A stretch of DNA of 64,000 nucleotides, from assembly GCF_008312935.1 (NCBI RefSeq), contig NZ_VSZO01000001.1, positions 1,054,001 to 1,118,000 on the forward strand, given 5' to 3'. This document shows positions 34,580 to 44,691 of this stretch, piece after piece. The first letter of the stretch is position 1. Each line of letters opens with the position of its first letter. The notes below the pieces were generated by a model. The model had not been told where the DNA came from. It searched no databases and was given only the letters and a program-made list of their open reading frames with translations. Origin of the DNA: Roseiconus lacunae. Its GTDB lineage: Bacteria; Planctomycetota; Planctomycetia; Pirellulales; Pirellulaceae. The position numbers and the translations under genes were made by a program.

Positions 34580-35887
34580 ATGTCCGACGAAGTACTGATC
34601 GTGAGTCGTCGAGAGCTGTTTGACGAAGTGTGGTCGGATCCAATGACGAAAGTGGCTCCTAAATACGGCCTATCAGATGTCGGTTTGGCAAAGGTATGCA
34701 AGAAACACCAGATTCCAAGGCCGCCTGTAGGGTACTGGGCAAAGCTGGAACATGGAAAAGCCACTTCCAAACCAGAACTACCCGAGTTGGACGAATCAGA
34801 TCTTGAAGAGATTCGTTTCTTCCGTGTCGGCTTTGATGCAGGCGCGGAGCCGAATGGCACAAAAGCGGAAGTTCCCGATATCGTCGTCAAGGAAGATTTG
34901 CGTAAGCCACACCGACTCATTGATCAAGCACGTGCAAAGCTTCGAGCGGAGCAGCCGAATGACCGAGGGTTGTTGCACGCAAACTCCAAGTCGTGTCTCA
35001 ACATATCCGTTACCAAGAAGTCTTTGTCCAGGGCACTACGCATTCTCGATGCGTTGATGCGGTACTGGGAGTCAGTGGACGGAACGGTTTCAGCCTGCGA
35101 ATCTGGCGCTAGATTTTGCCGCGACGATGACGGAGTCTCAATTTCCATCAGTGAGCAAATCCGACGTCACGAGAAGCCGAATGAACGACGCTACTACTTT
35201 AAAGAATTCACCTACGAAGCGACTGGTAAACTAACGTTGTCCATTGACGGATGGGGCGATGGGTTGCGAAAAAATTGGTCGGACGGGAAAGTTCAGCGAC
35301 TTGAATCGGTGCTTGGAAACGTTGCCTTAAATTTGGAAAAATGGGTGATTCATGTCCGCGATCGCCGGCTGGATAATGAGTGCGAGAGTCGGCAAAAGCA
35401 AGCGGCGGAAAAGATTCGCGAAGCAAGGAAGGCAAACATGGCCCGAGAATCCGAGCGAATCAAAAACCTTGATTCGTGCGTCGATGCCTGGGTTCGAGCT
35501 ACGCAGATTCGAGGCTACCTTTCCGCATTGGATGCCAAGCTTGCCGCCAATGAGGTGACGCCGACTGATCCTGATCATTTCCCCAAATGGCGGCAGTGGG
35601 CGCAGTGGTACGCAGATTCGGTCTGCCCGGTAACGCCAACACCAACTCGGCCCGAGATCGACGAACCGATCGCTCGCACCAACAAGCGGATCAAAGAACT
35701 TGACCTTACTTCGAAGGCGCGCCGAGCTTTTGAACAAGGCCAGGTTGGTAACACCGACGAACTCGCCAGGCTAACGAGAGAGGAACTGAAGCAACGCTGT
35801 GGCGACCGACATTGGAATCTCTACAGCGAAGTCACGCAGATTTTGGAAGGTCTTGGCTACGATGTCAGTGATCGCTCTCGATGGTAG
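34580..35887 (+). CDS. Large HTH-type protein of unknown function
   Basis: This 435-residue protein has an N-terminal motif LFDEVWSDPMTKVAPKYGLSD, then VGLAKVCKKHQIPRPPVGYW. I know this arrangement from a widespread but unnamed bacterial family, often found in accessory or defence regions. The segment looks like a helix-turn-helix. The rest is helical and charged with a coiled coil (ECESRQKQAAEKIREARKANM). ATG 34580 follows GAGGAA. It lies beside McrBC, which fits a defence role, but none is proven. Confidence 0.68.
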   Translation: MSDEVLIVSRRELFDEVWSDPMTKVAPKYGLSDVGLAKVCKKHQIPRPPVGYWAKLEHGKATSKPELPELDESDLEEIRFFRVGFDAGAEPNGTKAEVPDIVVKEDLRKPHRLIDQARAKLRAEQPNDRGLLHANSKSCLNISVTKKSLSRALRILDALMRYWESVDGTVSACESGARFCRDDDGVSISISEQIRRHEKPNERRYYFKEFTYEATGKLTLSIDGWGDGLRKNWSDGKVQRLESVLGNVALNLEKWVIHVRDRRLDNECESRQKQAAEKIREARKANMARESERIKNLDSCVDAWVRATQIRGYLSALDAKLAANEVTPTDPDHFPKWRQWAQWYADSVCPVTPTPTRPEIDEPIARTNKRIKELDLTSKARRAFEQGQVGNTDELARLTREELKQRCGDRHWNLYSEVTQILEGLGYDVSDRSRW

Positions 35888-35993
35888 AAGCACCGTGGAC
35901 GTCTCGTGTCCAGCTCCAATCGCAAGAACGAGGGTGTGCTCCTTAACGAGTTCAGACATCCGCAGGTGATCACCTATTGAAACCCCTGACGCA

Positions 35994-37130
35994 CTATTCA
36001 GGCTTGTAAATGGCAGTTGGCTGAAGGTACTTCGTCAATACAGTATTGGGAATTTCGAGCAGGTCACTTTCGATCTCTTCCCAGTGCTTCGAAAGATCGA
36101 CCGTTTCCCAGCGCAAAGAATGGCCTTGGATTGTGATTGACTCGGAAATGTCATGTTCCACTGTCGGGTAGAGCAGGATGCCGGTGGCCGTTTTGTGATT
36201 CTCCGATTGATGCTCCTGCGATTTCAAATACGCGTAGATCTGAAACAGATGGTCGCGGTTGAATGTCTGATTGCCCCATCGTCCAGTGACGAGAACCTTC
36301 GCAGTGAACTTCGTGTCAAGAATGATGAGGTGCCCCGACGCCTGATGTTGCAGCGTCAGGTCCGGATACATGACCGGCAGATAATCACTCGCGTCATCTG
36401 TTGGCCATGCGAGCTTTTGTTGCGGCGAAACTGACCAGTCCTCGAGATGGTGCGAGTAAAATTTCGCGACAAATTGCTCATAGATGTCGTAGAGAGTGAA
36501 AGCATCGCGATCGAGATAGGACAATCCGGTGATTCCAGGATCTTCAGTAGGCATTTGCATTTGATTGATCAAGTAGCAAATCGCCAGCATCAACCGATAA
36601 TCATGGTCGTGCCGCTGCAATTGTTCTCGCCGAATACTCGCCGCCTTCAACTCGACCAAATCGACGGCCTCCATATCGCGAACGAGCCTGCGAAGTCGAG
36701 CTCTCAGTTTATTTGCCTCCGGCACACTGCTGCCGAATTCACCAACTTGAACCAGACGGGCCATCGTGCTGCGAACAATCTGGTTCTTGGGTACGTTGGC
36801 GCTGAATACCTGGAACTGGCAACAAGCGCGACCATGCTGAAACGACATGCGTTTCAGGCTTTCGTTGAAATCAACCCGACCTCGCACGCCGGCAATCTCC
36901 GATGCGTGATCCCGGTAGTCCCGCCCGAGTCCGATCCGCAGGCGTTGCTGAATGAGGTTCGCCAGAATCGTCGCGAGCAGTGCATCGAGTGTCGGTGCGT
37001 TCTCGACATCCGACTTCCAATGGGACTTCAAATGCACGACATCCCACGCATACAGCAACATGTGCCAGAGATTCCGCACCGGAATCCCGGTCTTGGTGAG
37101 CTGTGCTGTTGGGGGCCCCGTCTGGATCAT
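35994..37130 (-). CDS. mcrC: McrC, nuclease subunit of type IV restriction system
   Basis: This 378-residue protein is the cleaving half of McrBC. The start TKTGIPVRNLWHMLLYAWD and the centre (EIAGVRGRVDF) are family-like. The nuclease core is MYPDLTLQHQAS followed by HLIILDTKF, with the Asp and Asp-x-Lys of a PD-(D/E)xK site near 255-277. It cuts modified DNA with energy from McrB. It overlaps the end of mcrB by four bases (37127-37130), so the two are co-translated. Confidence 0.9.
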   Translation of the reverse strand: MIQTGPPTAQLTKTGIPVRNLWHMLLYAWDVVHLKSHWKSDVENAPTLDALLATILANLIQQRLRIGLGRDYRDHASEIAGVRGRVDFNESLKRMSFQHGRACCQFQVFSANVPKNQIVRSTMARLVQVGEFGSSVPEANKLRARLRRLVRDMEAVDLVELKAASIRREQLQRHDHDYRLMLAICYLINQMQMPTEDPGITGLSYLDRDAFTLYDIYEQFVAKFYSHHLEDWSVSPQQKLAWPTDDASDYLPVMYPDLTLQHQASGHLIILDTKFTAKVLVTGRWGNQTFNRDHLFQIYAYLKSQEHQSENHKTATGILLYPTVEHDISESITIQGHSLRWETVDLSKHWEEIESDLLEIPNTVLTKYLQPTAIYKPE

Positions 37131-39244
37131 TTCGCAAGCAATCCTTCTTGAGCCTGCTCAACTCGCTTGGCGTTGTCGAACCAGTACTCCTTCAGCAGCG
37201 GCACGATCTCAGTCCGGACGACGCCTTCATACCACTCGCGATCCAGCCCGGAGAAGTCCTCGCCTTTTGGGCAGAAAAAGCTGTGACCGACCTGATAGTT
37301 CTCACCGAGCAACGGATCCTCTGCGATCTCTTGATTCAGCGCGAGCATTCTGGTTGCGACCAAGTCCGCCAATTCTTCTTTTATCTGGCGGTCGAGCAAC
37401 CACTCACGAAAGATGCTGCTGGAATACTGAGGCGTCAGAGTTATGAATGCGAATCGACGCCGTAGTGCATAATCAACGATGGCCAGCGAACGATCCGCGA
37501 GATTCATCAGACCGATCAGGTGGACGTTGGCTGGAACGAAGAAACGCGGCTCATCTTTCCTTTGGTAGACCAGCGGAACTGCAAACTCGGGGCCACGTTT
37601 GTCCGCCTCGATCAGCATCAGCAATTCACCGAAGATCTGCCCCAGATTTCCTCGATTGATCTCGTCGATGATGAAAACGTAGTCGCGGTCAGGATCGCCC
37701 TCGGCGCGTTTGCAGAATCGGTAGAAGATTGCGTCCTGCAAGCCAAATGTCCCAGCTTTATCCGGCAGCGGACGGTATCCACGAATGAAGTCTTCGTAGG
37801 AGAACGTCTGGTGAAACTGGACCATTTCCAATCGGTCGTTAGCCTTCTCCTCCATCAATGCGTAAGCCAACTTCCTCGCGACAAAAGTCTTCCCGACACC
37901 TGGCGCACCCTGCAGGATCAGGTTCTTCTTGGAGCGAAGCCGTTCGAGTGCCTGAACGATTTCCGGTTCCGGGAGGAAGACGCCAGAAGTGATGATATCA
38001 TCAATGCTGTATGGCTCATATGTTGAACCTTCATCATCCTCATTGGATTCGGGTTCAGACGCACCGTCCGCATCCCACCATCTATTGCAGAACCAGTCGT
38101 AATCCTGATCTGCCCTGTTCCAGATGAAATCAACCAGCCGGCTGGAAAGATCGTTGTGCTGGTAGTCGGCATCCGTCCGCAGGCGCCAGATGGTTCGGCG
38201 GTCAGTGTAGAAGAACCAGTCTTTTTGCTTGAAGTTTGGCTCCCACTCTACTTCCACTGTCCTGCCATCACCGCGGTTAGCAACCACAGTGCCGATGGCT
38301 TTGATGGACATCTTGGAAACCGTGTTGCCCCGCGCGTCGAACGGAAGGTTCTTCTTCTGTGTGGAAGACGACTTAACGGCAATGCGATCGCCGACTTTAA
38401 TGGAGCGAACTTCTTCGAGATACTTGTCCTTGTAACCGTTCTGCCACACGCCTTCGTCCAAGAATCGTTCTGTCTGGTCGGGCGGGTCTGAGTTGTCCCA
38501 GTAGGATCCAACGAGCCAATAATTGTTCTCCGCTGGTAACGTTCCGCCAGTCGGTTCACCGTCTTCTGCATTCGATGACTGCCATGCGTCATATGACACC
38601 TCAGGCAGAGGCTTGCCTTTGGCGGCAACTCTCTTAACAGCATCAATATAGAATTCCGCAGACAGCCCCTGAGGAGGCAGCTTGATGTCAAGGTAGGCGC
38701 GATTGACATTGTCCAGGTTCAAAAACGTGTCTGGCCGAATCCAGAACAGTCCCATAGTCAGATTGGTGGAGACGCCCCAGACATCGAGGGCCAAATCAAA
38801 TGCCGACTCGAACTCCGGTGATTCAAGAGGCTTGTCGCCGAGGGCCAACCGAAAAACCTTCCAGAGTGTCGCGACGTCATCACGCCCACGTGTCGCCTGA
38901 TACGCGATGAACCAGGAACGTTGATTATTCAGGACCGGAATGCCGTTGAAGTCCTCCGGCAAAGGACTTGTGGCCCCGAAAAGCTTTTTGACCTCGGCCA
39001 GAATCGCCAGTCGCCCTTCAGGGCGCGTCTGCCGATTAAATGAGCCCAGAAACGTGAATGGGTCGATCTCTTTGATCAGAAAGCTGGCCCCGTCTTTGTC
39101 CTTGTCGTTCAGCGGAGTAACCTTGACACCTTCTGAACGCAATTTGTCGAGGCACGCAATCAACTCGTCCTGGCGAGCTTCCCAATCAAGAAGCAGACCA
39201 GCCAGCTCTGTGTAGAGCGGAATCCAGGTGAATGTACTTTCCAT
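37127..39244 (-). CDS. mcrB: McrB, GTPase motor of type IV restriction system
   Basis: This 705-residue protein carries the AAA+ motor near its C-terminus: Walker A GAPGVGKTF (about 440-450), Walker B VFIIDEINRGNLGQIFGELL, and the GTPase-type signature MNLADRSLA. The first 400 residues hold recognition domains. One, containing NYWLVGSYWDNSDPP and IKVGDRIAVKSSS, resembles the EVE/PUA-like modules that bind modified bases. Together with McrC it restricts DNA carrying modified cytosines, for example phage DNA. An IS element lies 228 bases upstream and may affect its promoter. Confidence 0.9.
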   Translation of the reverse strand: MESTFTWIPLYTELAGLLLDWEARQDELIACLDKLRSEGVKVTPLNDKDKDGASFLIKEIDPFTFLGSFNRQTRPEGRLAILAEVKKLFGATSPLPEDFNGIPVLNNQRSWFIAYQATRGRDDVATLWKVFRLALGDKPLESPEFESAFDLALDVWGVSTNLTMGLFWIRPDTFLNLDNVNRAYLDIKLPPQGLSAEFYIDAVKRVAAKGKPLPEVSYDAWQSSNAEDGEPTGGTLPAENNYWLVGSYWDNSDPPDQTERFLDEGVWQNGYKDKYLEEVRSIKVGDRIAVKSSSTQKKNLPFDARGNTVSKMSIKAIGTVVANRGDGRTVEVEWEPNFKQKDWFFYTDRRTIWRLRTDADYQHNDLSSRLVDFIWNRADQDYDWFCNRWWDADGASEPESNEDDEGSTYEPYSIDDIITSGVFLPEPEIVQALERLRSKKNLILQGAPGVGKTFVARKLAYALMEEKANDRLEMVQFHQTFSYEDFIRGYRPLPDKAGTFGLQDAIFYRFCKRAEGDPDRDYVFIIDEINRGNLGQIFGELLMLIEADKRGPEFAVPLVYQRKDEPRFFVPANVHLIGLMNLADRSLAIVDYALRRRFAFITLTPQYSSSIFREWLLDRQIKEELADLVATRMLALNQEIAEDPLLGENYQVGHSFFCPKGEDFSGLDREWYEGVVRTEIVPLLKEYWFDNAKRVEQAQEGLLAK

Positions 39245-39471
39245 GCAGTGTGAGTTCCTGAATCATAAATGCGCGCAACATCTCTTTGGTTGCGATGATT
39301 GTACAGAGATTTGATCACTCGTTCACGCGGCACGTCGTTCGTAGAGCCGAAGCAGACGACCATGATCTTGTCCGAAATCTAGCCAGAACGGTGCCTGGCG
39401 GTCCGTTCTTCGGCTCTGGCCAGTCAACCGAGTTCGGAATGCAACAGGTCGATCTTCAGGTAGCGAAAAGA

Positions 39472-40548
39472 TCATGCTGCGGCGCGATAGGACTTCAAGT
39501 GCCCACCGAGTTCGGTTTGGCATACCGCTTTATGTTGAGATAGATTAACTACTGTCGGCTCCCCTTCATCGCAGACAGGTGGAAGATGATCGCGCCCAGT
39601 GTGCCCGCGGCGTCGGTTGTACCACTCCTGTGAAATCCTGAGGATGTGGTCCAAATGCTTTTCGCTAACCACGCAAAACGCGTTTAGGACCTCGTGTTTG
39701 AGTGTCTGAATCACTCGCTCGACGAATGCTTGAAGATTGGGCGACCGTGCCGGAGTCTTCTTGATTCTACAGCCAGTCGACCGGAAGACCTCGTCGAACG
39801 CGTCGACATACTTGGAGTCTTGGTCGTGTTGCAGAATCTCGCATGACAGGCCTTCGTCCTGTAAGTGCATATCGAAGTTGCGAGCTTGTTGAGTCGTCCA
39901 TTCGGCGGTCGGATTTGCGGTGCATGGCGAGATCCAGATGCGTCGCGTTTCAACATGAATAAACACCAGGAAGTAGAGATCGACCATGCCTCTAATCGTC
40001 CATTTCCGCTTTGACGCAAAGTCACACTGCCACATCGTCGCCGCATGGCGTTTGAGAAAGTCCGACCAGGTATCAGGATGGTCACTCGGATCAGGACCGA
40101 GTCCGGCTTCGACCAGGACATTCTTGACTGTTTGCCGTGAGATCCGATGCCCTAGCCTTCGCATCGCCTGGACGATCTTGGTGTAACCCCAGCCGGTTTC
40201 TTTGCGGATCCGGATGATCGTGTCGGATATGCTCTGATCAATCCGTGGCCGGCCCGGCCTAATCTCGGTTTTGGACTTTGACCGTTTTGCTGGTCTGTCC
40301 TCCATCGTCCGGATCCAGCGACGGAACGTAGAGTAGCTGACGATTGAGATCAGTTCTTTGATGCGCGGGCCAAGCTTTCTTCCATGGCGGATCAGCCGCC
40401 GCCGCTCCTGATTGCTCAGCGTGATCCGATCAGGTAGCTTGCTCCGAAGGATTGCATTCTCCGCTTTCAGATAAGTCACTTGCTGGGCCAACTCCTGCCG
40501 AGTGAGCGAAGCAAGCAGTGCTAAAAGCGGGTGTATGATCGCGGCCAT
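39472..40548 (-). mobile_element. IS-type transposase with DDE integrase core
   Basis: This 358-residue transposase has an N-terminal helix-turn-helix region and an rve integrase core. Catalytic residues appear as Asp176 (MWQCDFASK), Asp242 (HDQDSKY) and Glu277 (FVERVIQTL). The Asp-Glu distance of 35 is that of the IS3/IS481-like group. The gene is intact. I looked for terminal inverted repeats on both sides and found none I trust, so the IS ends are not defined. It lies upstream of mcrB in the same orientation. Confidence 0.83.
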
Positions 40549-41565
40549 TCGAGCTGCCGATTCCTTTGCATATCCTGGAATAGTCGGGGTGGCAACATTT
40601 TTTTACCCCGCTGAAACGACGAGCGTACGGACCGATTCGCCCACTGCAATGGTCGCAAGCGTGAACCGTGGTTTGCCGTCCAGGCTTCGGCCGCGCCGTT
40701 CCGAAGTATCCGAACAGATTGCCAGCGATGGAGCTGCTGAGGGCGACATTCTCTCTCCCTGTTAACAACTCGCAGACATGTGAGAGAAAGCAGCGTCGGT
40801 TGACAGTAACGTCCCCCATAGATCTCGCATTTGCGTCGCCCGAGGACGAATCAAAAGGGACGGCAATTGCATTGCAAAAGGTGTGTTCAGCACGAAAAAG
40901 CCTGCGAAATCCGCCGACTCTCTCCGTATTGGTTTTGTACGGGGAGCTTTTTGAAAAACTACGGAACGAAGTACCGTCCAGTTAACGCCCGCAAGGCCCC
41001 AATCGGCCCGCGGGCGTTTCTCGTTTCGGCCCCGATTTTCGCGGTGTTACGCGACTTCTCGCCGGCCGGCCACCTCTCGCGCGTTCGCGAGCTGTCACCT
41101 CTGAGACAAGCGTGAAACCCAAGATCGCGCTCGAATCCCCGCCGAGACCGCCAAAACATCTCACTCTCTCTGTATCACGAGCCCAACCGGGTTAACGCCC
41201 GATCTCTCTTTGATGCACCGGGCCAACCTGCTCGCCAGTGCTTCCGCAAACCTCTCCCGAATTCAGCCAAGAGAGTCGCGAGAGACTGCGAGAGCTGCCA
41301 CGCTCACCGCTCCCATGCGGGCACACCTCTGCGACAAACCTTGGCACGTGAGAGATCTCTGGTAGCAAGTCGCTATCCCGGAAAGCAAACCGGAGTTTCT
41401 GGTTGCGGTCTGCAACCGGATTGAATGAGTTGGAGCAGCTGCATCGCCTAAATAACAACGGCAACCCGAGCAGCGGTATTCACACGTCTGGAGTCGCTTG
41501 TTTTGTGACGCAATAATCCATGGTAATCAAAAGCAGAAAGCTTTTCGTATTCGCAATATGACCAA
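40549..41565. other. Long gene-poor stretch beside the IS element
   Basis: No convincing gene is seen in about 1 kb. The frames present look like chance frames. It holds a terminator-like hairpin at 40984-41018 and a palindrome CTCGCG-CGTT-CGCGAG at 41076-41091, plus many CTCTCGC-like words around 41070-41300. The region may be debris from earlier insertions. Confidence 0.4.
40984..41018 (+). terminator. Terminator-like hairpin in the gene-poor stretch
   Basis: AACGCCCGC at 40984-40992 pairs perfectly with GCGGGCGTT at 41010-41018, followed by TCTCGTTT. It has no clear gene in front of it, so it may be left over from a lost gene. Confidence 0.6.
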
Positions 41566-42924
41566 TTGACTTCGAGCTCGCAGTGCTACCGCAACCTGTT
41601 CTCGCCGTGTCGAACACGATGTATAGAACCTACGGTGGTCGGTTTGTGTCGAAGCATTGACGCCGTTCACCAAGGAACTCAGTGGATTTGCATTGTGAAT
41701 GTAACGCCTGAAAAATTGATCGATTCTGTCGTTCAGTTAAATCGTACGTCGGATTATCGAATGTCATTTTATGAGTTTGATGATCTCGAATCGCTTGAGG
41801 ACCAAGAATCAAGAACAGCAGAGGTAATTGAGACTTTTCAGGCAATCATTGACGATGGAGTGACTGGCCTTTCCTTTCGGGACGATCCAGACAACGAGGA
41901 GTTCGAGGTTTCAGAAATCGTTCGCACAGCTGAAGAGTACAAGACACTTGATGCCAGAGACAAGGGTTGCATCTCGTTTCGATCGCGATCATTCCAGCTC
42001 GTATCGCCCAAGAGCGATATGGCTCATGCGGCACAGCATCAGCAAGATCGGCTACGATTGGTATCCAATGATGGCGTAGTCCTTTCGATCAACTACTCTC
42101 CCCTGCCCGTAGGCGTCTATGCGAGCGAGAAAGGGCTTTACAACGAATACGTTGTGTCCCCTCTTGGTTACTGTGCGGTAGAAGTTGACTTTGCAGAATC
42201 AAAAGTCAAACCAAGCGAAATTGTTCTAGACCAACTTATTGATCGATATCTCTTCGGACTTGCTGCTTCTCATGAAATCGTTTTTGAACGGAGCGAGTTC
42301 TTTATTGATGAAGAGCACGGAATGGACTGGTGGGAGGCGGGAGAGGAGCCGGATTTTCCGCTTCGGCCCCTAGACGAATACAATGAAGGTGTCCGGTTGT
42401 ACGTAGCTGCTGTCCAAGTAACCGATCCGGAACTTCGCCTTTTTAGTCTGTACAAGGTGCTCGAGTATTTCGGACCGTGCGTTAAGAACCTGGATTCTCA
42501 TGAATCGTTGCGGAAAAAGCTTGATCGTCCTGAAGCACTGCAGCCTACGGGGCAATTTCTTCGAGAGATTCTTTCGTTAGCGAAGGACTACGAAAAGCAA
42601 ACGGCCGAGCGTGATTTGATCAAGCGAGTATTGCTAACGGGTACAGACCTACCCGGCCTCCTTGAGGCACTTCCTGATAAGTTAAAGCGAGGCTTTGATG
42701 GCAATAGCTCGAAACTCGAAAAGGTCGCAAGAGATGTTGCCGATGCGATTTGCTCTACGCGGAATTATGTAGCTCATGCCAAAGCGAACTACTCTCCGAC
42801 AGGCACTGAGTGTGCTGGTGACGACTTGCTCAAGCTTAACCAGTTTGTAGCCGGAGCGGCGCAACAGCTGATTCGCTGGTACAACCGGCTTCCAGAACAT
42901 CTGAAAAACGAGATTCATGATTGA
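41566..42924 (+). CDS. Large protein with C-terminal HEPN-like Rx4H motif
   Basis: This protein of up to 452 residues starts with TTG 41566 in the longest form; the true start is uncertain and may be later, up to ATG 41761. The N-terminal two thirds is beta-rich. The C-terminal third is helical, with LFSLYKVLEYFGPCV and then TRNYVAHAK near residue 400. There Arg-Asn-Tyr-Val-Ala-His is an Rx4H motif like that of HEPN ribonucleases. HEPN proteins in defence islands cut RNA when phage is sensed. No antitoxin is seen beside it. The ribonuclease role is inferred from the motif only. Confidence 0.6.
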   Translation: MTSSSQCYRNLFSPCRTRCIEPTVVGLCRSIDAVHQGTQWICIVNVTPEKLIDSVVQLNRTSDYRMSFYEFDDLESLEDQESRTAEVIETFQAIIDDGVTGLSFRDDPDNEEFEVSEIVRTAEEYKTLDARDKGCISFRSRSFQLVSPKSDMAHAAQHQQDRLRLVSNDGVVLSINYSPLPVGVYASEKGLYNEYVVSPLGYCAVEVDFAESKVKPSEIVLDQLIDRYLFGLAASHEIVFERSEFFIDEEHGMDWWEAGEEPDFPLRPLDEYNEGVRLYVAAVQVTDPELRLFSLYKVLEYFGPCVKNLDSHESLRKKLDRPEALQPTGQFLREILSLAKDYEKQTAERDLIKRVLLTGTDLPGLLEALPDKLKRGFDGNSSKLEKVARDVADAICSTRNYVAHAKANYSPTGTECAGDDLLKLNQFVAGAAQQLIRWYNRLPEHLKNEIHD

Positions 42925-42957
42925 GCATTATGGTTTGGTCGTACTTAAAGCGTTACA

Positions 42958-42991
42958 AACGCCCGCGACGGATCTCTCCGCCGCGAGCGTT
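42958..42991 (-). terminator. Terminator of the tuf gene
   Basis: On the minus strand AACGCTCGCGGCGG pairs over 14 positions, two as G-U, with CCGTCGCGGGCGTT around a six-base loop, then TTGTAACG. It begins 28 bases past the EF-Tu stop. Confidence 0.78.
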
Positions 42992-43018
42992 GTGCAATGC
43001 TATCCAATTGTCGCCAAT

Positions 43019-44221
43019 CTAGCCGACCACGCGTGTCACCACGCCCGATCCGACGGTCCTGCCGCCTTCACGGATGGCGAAGCGGTCACCGTCAGCGACC
43101 GCGATCGGTTGCTTCAGCGTGACTTTCAACTGCACGCCGTCGCCGGGCATCGCCATGTCGACTCCGCCCAGCACGTTTGCGCTGCCGGTCACATTCGTGG
43201 TTCGGAAGAAGAACTGAGGAGCATAGCCGTCGAAAAACGGCGTGTGTCGGCCTCCTTCCTCTTTCTTCAACACGTACACTTCAGCCTCGAATTCACGATG
43301 CGGAGTCAATGTCCCCGCCTTCGCCAAAACTTGACCTTTGGTGATCTCGTTGTGAGCCGTCTTGCGAAGCAACACACCAACGTTGTCACCAGCGTTTCCG
43401 GCCTCCAAGACTTCGCCGAATGATTCCACTTGCGTGATCACATCTGTCGCGGTCGCGGATCTCAGTCCGAGGATCTCGACGCTGTCACCGGCGCGAATCA
43501 TTCCCTGCTCAATCTTGCCAGTCACGACAGTGCCGCGGCCAGCGATCGAATAAACGTTCTCGATCGGCATCAAGAACGGCTTGTCAACCAGACGAACGGG
43601 ATCGGGAATCCAGCGGTCCAGTGCATCTAACAGCCGCTCAATGCACTCAATTGCCCCTGGATTCGTGGGGTCGTCGTGCGCCAGCTTGGCCGATCCGCGA
43701 ATGACCGGAGTCTTTTCGCCATCGTAACCGTACTCACTGAGCAACTCGCGCAAATCCAGTTCGACCAGCTCGAGCAATTCAGCGTCTTCTACCAAGTCAC
43801 ATTTATTCATGAACACGACCAAGTGCGGCACGCCAACTTGTCGGGCCAGCAACAAGTGCTCGCGAGTCTGCGGCATCGGACCATCAGCTGCAGACACCAA
43901 CAACACTGCGCCGTCCATTTGAGCCGCACCAGTGATCATGTTCTTGATGTAGTCGGCGTGGCCGGGACAGTCGATGTGGGCGTAGCTTCGGGCAGCGGTT
44001 TCGTACTTCACATGCGAAGCGATCACGGTCACAGTCTTGTTCTTGTCACGAACAATACCGCCTTTGGCGATCGATTCGTACGACTTGTACTTGGCCAGTC
44101 CCTTCTCGGATTGAACTCGCAACAGGGCAGAAGTCAGTGTCGTTTTGCCGTGGTCGATGTGACCGATCGTGCCGACGTTGACCGACACCTTGCCATTTCG
44201 CGTCATTTCGTTCTGAACCAT
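43019..44221 (-). CDS. tuf: Elongation factor Tu
   Basis: This 400-residue GTPase delivers aminoacyl-tRNA to the ribosome. G1 is GHIDHGKT (20-27), G3 is DCPGH (84-88) and G4 is NKCD (139-142). Domains 2 and 3 are complete ([46 protein letters not shown]). Switch I reads [14 protein letters not shown] instead of the usual RGITI, a change I believe is shared with other planctomycetes. AAAGGAG lies before ATG 44221. It stands alone, with terminators on both sides and no fus, rpl or tRNA genes nearby, inside mobile DNA. It may therefore be an extra copy. Confidence 0.92.
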   Translation of the reverse strand: MVQNEMTRNGKVSVNVGTIGHIDHGKTTLTSALLRVQSEKGLAKYKSYESIAKGGIVRDKNKTVTVIASHVKYETAARSYAHIDCPGHADYIKNMITGAAQMDGAVLLVSAADGPMPQTREHLLLARQVGVPHLVVFMNKCDLVEDAELLELVELDLRELLSEYGYDGEKTPVIRGSAKLAHDDPTNPGAIECIERLLDALDRWIPDPVRLVDKPFLMPIENVYSIAGRGTVVTGKIEQGMIRAGDSVEILGLRSATATDVITQVESFGEVLEAGNAGDNVGVLLRKTAHNEITKGQVLAKAGTLTPHREFEAEVYVLKKEEGGRHTPFFDGYAPQFFFRTTNVTGSANVLGGVDMAMPGDGVQLKVTLKQPIAVADGDRFAIREGGRTVGSGVVTRVVG

Positions 44222-44691
44222 AGCTCGCAAACTCCTTTGTAAAGGAAACGTTTCGCACCGATCGCCAGCGGCCGAGGTGAGCAGCCTCGGCAACCTTTTT
44301 GCCCTGCGTGAGCGCCAGATGAACGGAAACGAAGAAACAGGAAAACGCCGTCAATCACGAACCGGCAATCCACAAAAAAAGCCCGCCAAGTGAATCACCA
44401 GGCGGGCTTTGCGAATCGTTTTGAACTTAGACTTCAACCACGACGCACCATCCCCGCCTCGCCGTCGAATGACGAGTCGGTCGTTGATGATGTTGATGTT
44501 GTGGTGAAAGTAGTCATTGGGTTTCCAGAATTGACGGACCGAAGCAGAGACACATGGTCGAAAGATTGGTTCGCCAGCAAAACAGATGCAGCTCGGTTAA
44601 AGAATGCTGTTAGACGCAACAGTCCAGCTGACTAATTCAGTTCCGGTAACACCTCACCCGTAGAACTGTTACCTCGCAGGTTAAAAAAAAG
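44222..44691. other. Upstream region of tuf
   Basis: The 470 bases hold the tuf ribosome site and leader, and a strong terminator at 44376-44412. Beyond that is a minus-strand frame (44434-44517) that could encode a 27-residue peptide ending just before the terminator. I do not count the peptide as a gene. A run of A at 44684-44691 follows the 44692 gene end. Confidence 0.4.
44376..44412. terminator. Strong bidirectional-type terminator upstream of tuf
   Basis: AAAGCCCGCC (44378-44387) pairs with GGCGGGCTTT (44401-44410). A-run and T-run flank the stem, so it can work in both directions. It insulates tuf from upstream transcription. Confidence 0.82.

Noticed and set aside
39245-40620. Terminal inverted repeats of the IS element
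   Set aside because: I compared the flanks of the transposase gene and found no matching ends that were better than chance.
40430-41115. Overlapping frames beside the IS element
   Set aside because: They change strand and frame, have no domain, and one overlaps the transposase N-terminus. Probably insertion debris.
41110-41135. A possible tRNA T-arm (CTCGAATCC)
   Set aside because: No matching acceptor stem, D-arm or anticodon arm surrounds it. No tRNA was found anywhere in the window.
43019-44221. EF-Tu switch I change as proof of Lit-type resistance
   Set aside because: The KTVTV form appears to be normal for planctomycetes, so it cannot be taken as an adaptation of this copy.
44434-44517. 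A 27-codon minus-strand frame ending just before the terminator at 44376
   Set aside because: Very short, Thr/Ser-rich, weak ribosome site. It might be real, but cannot be supported from one sequence.
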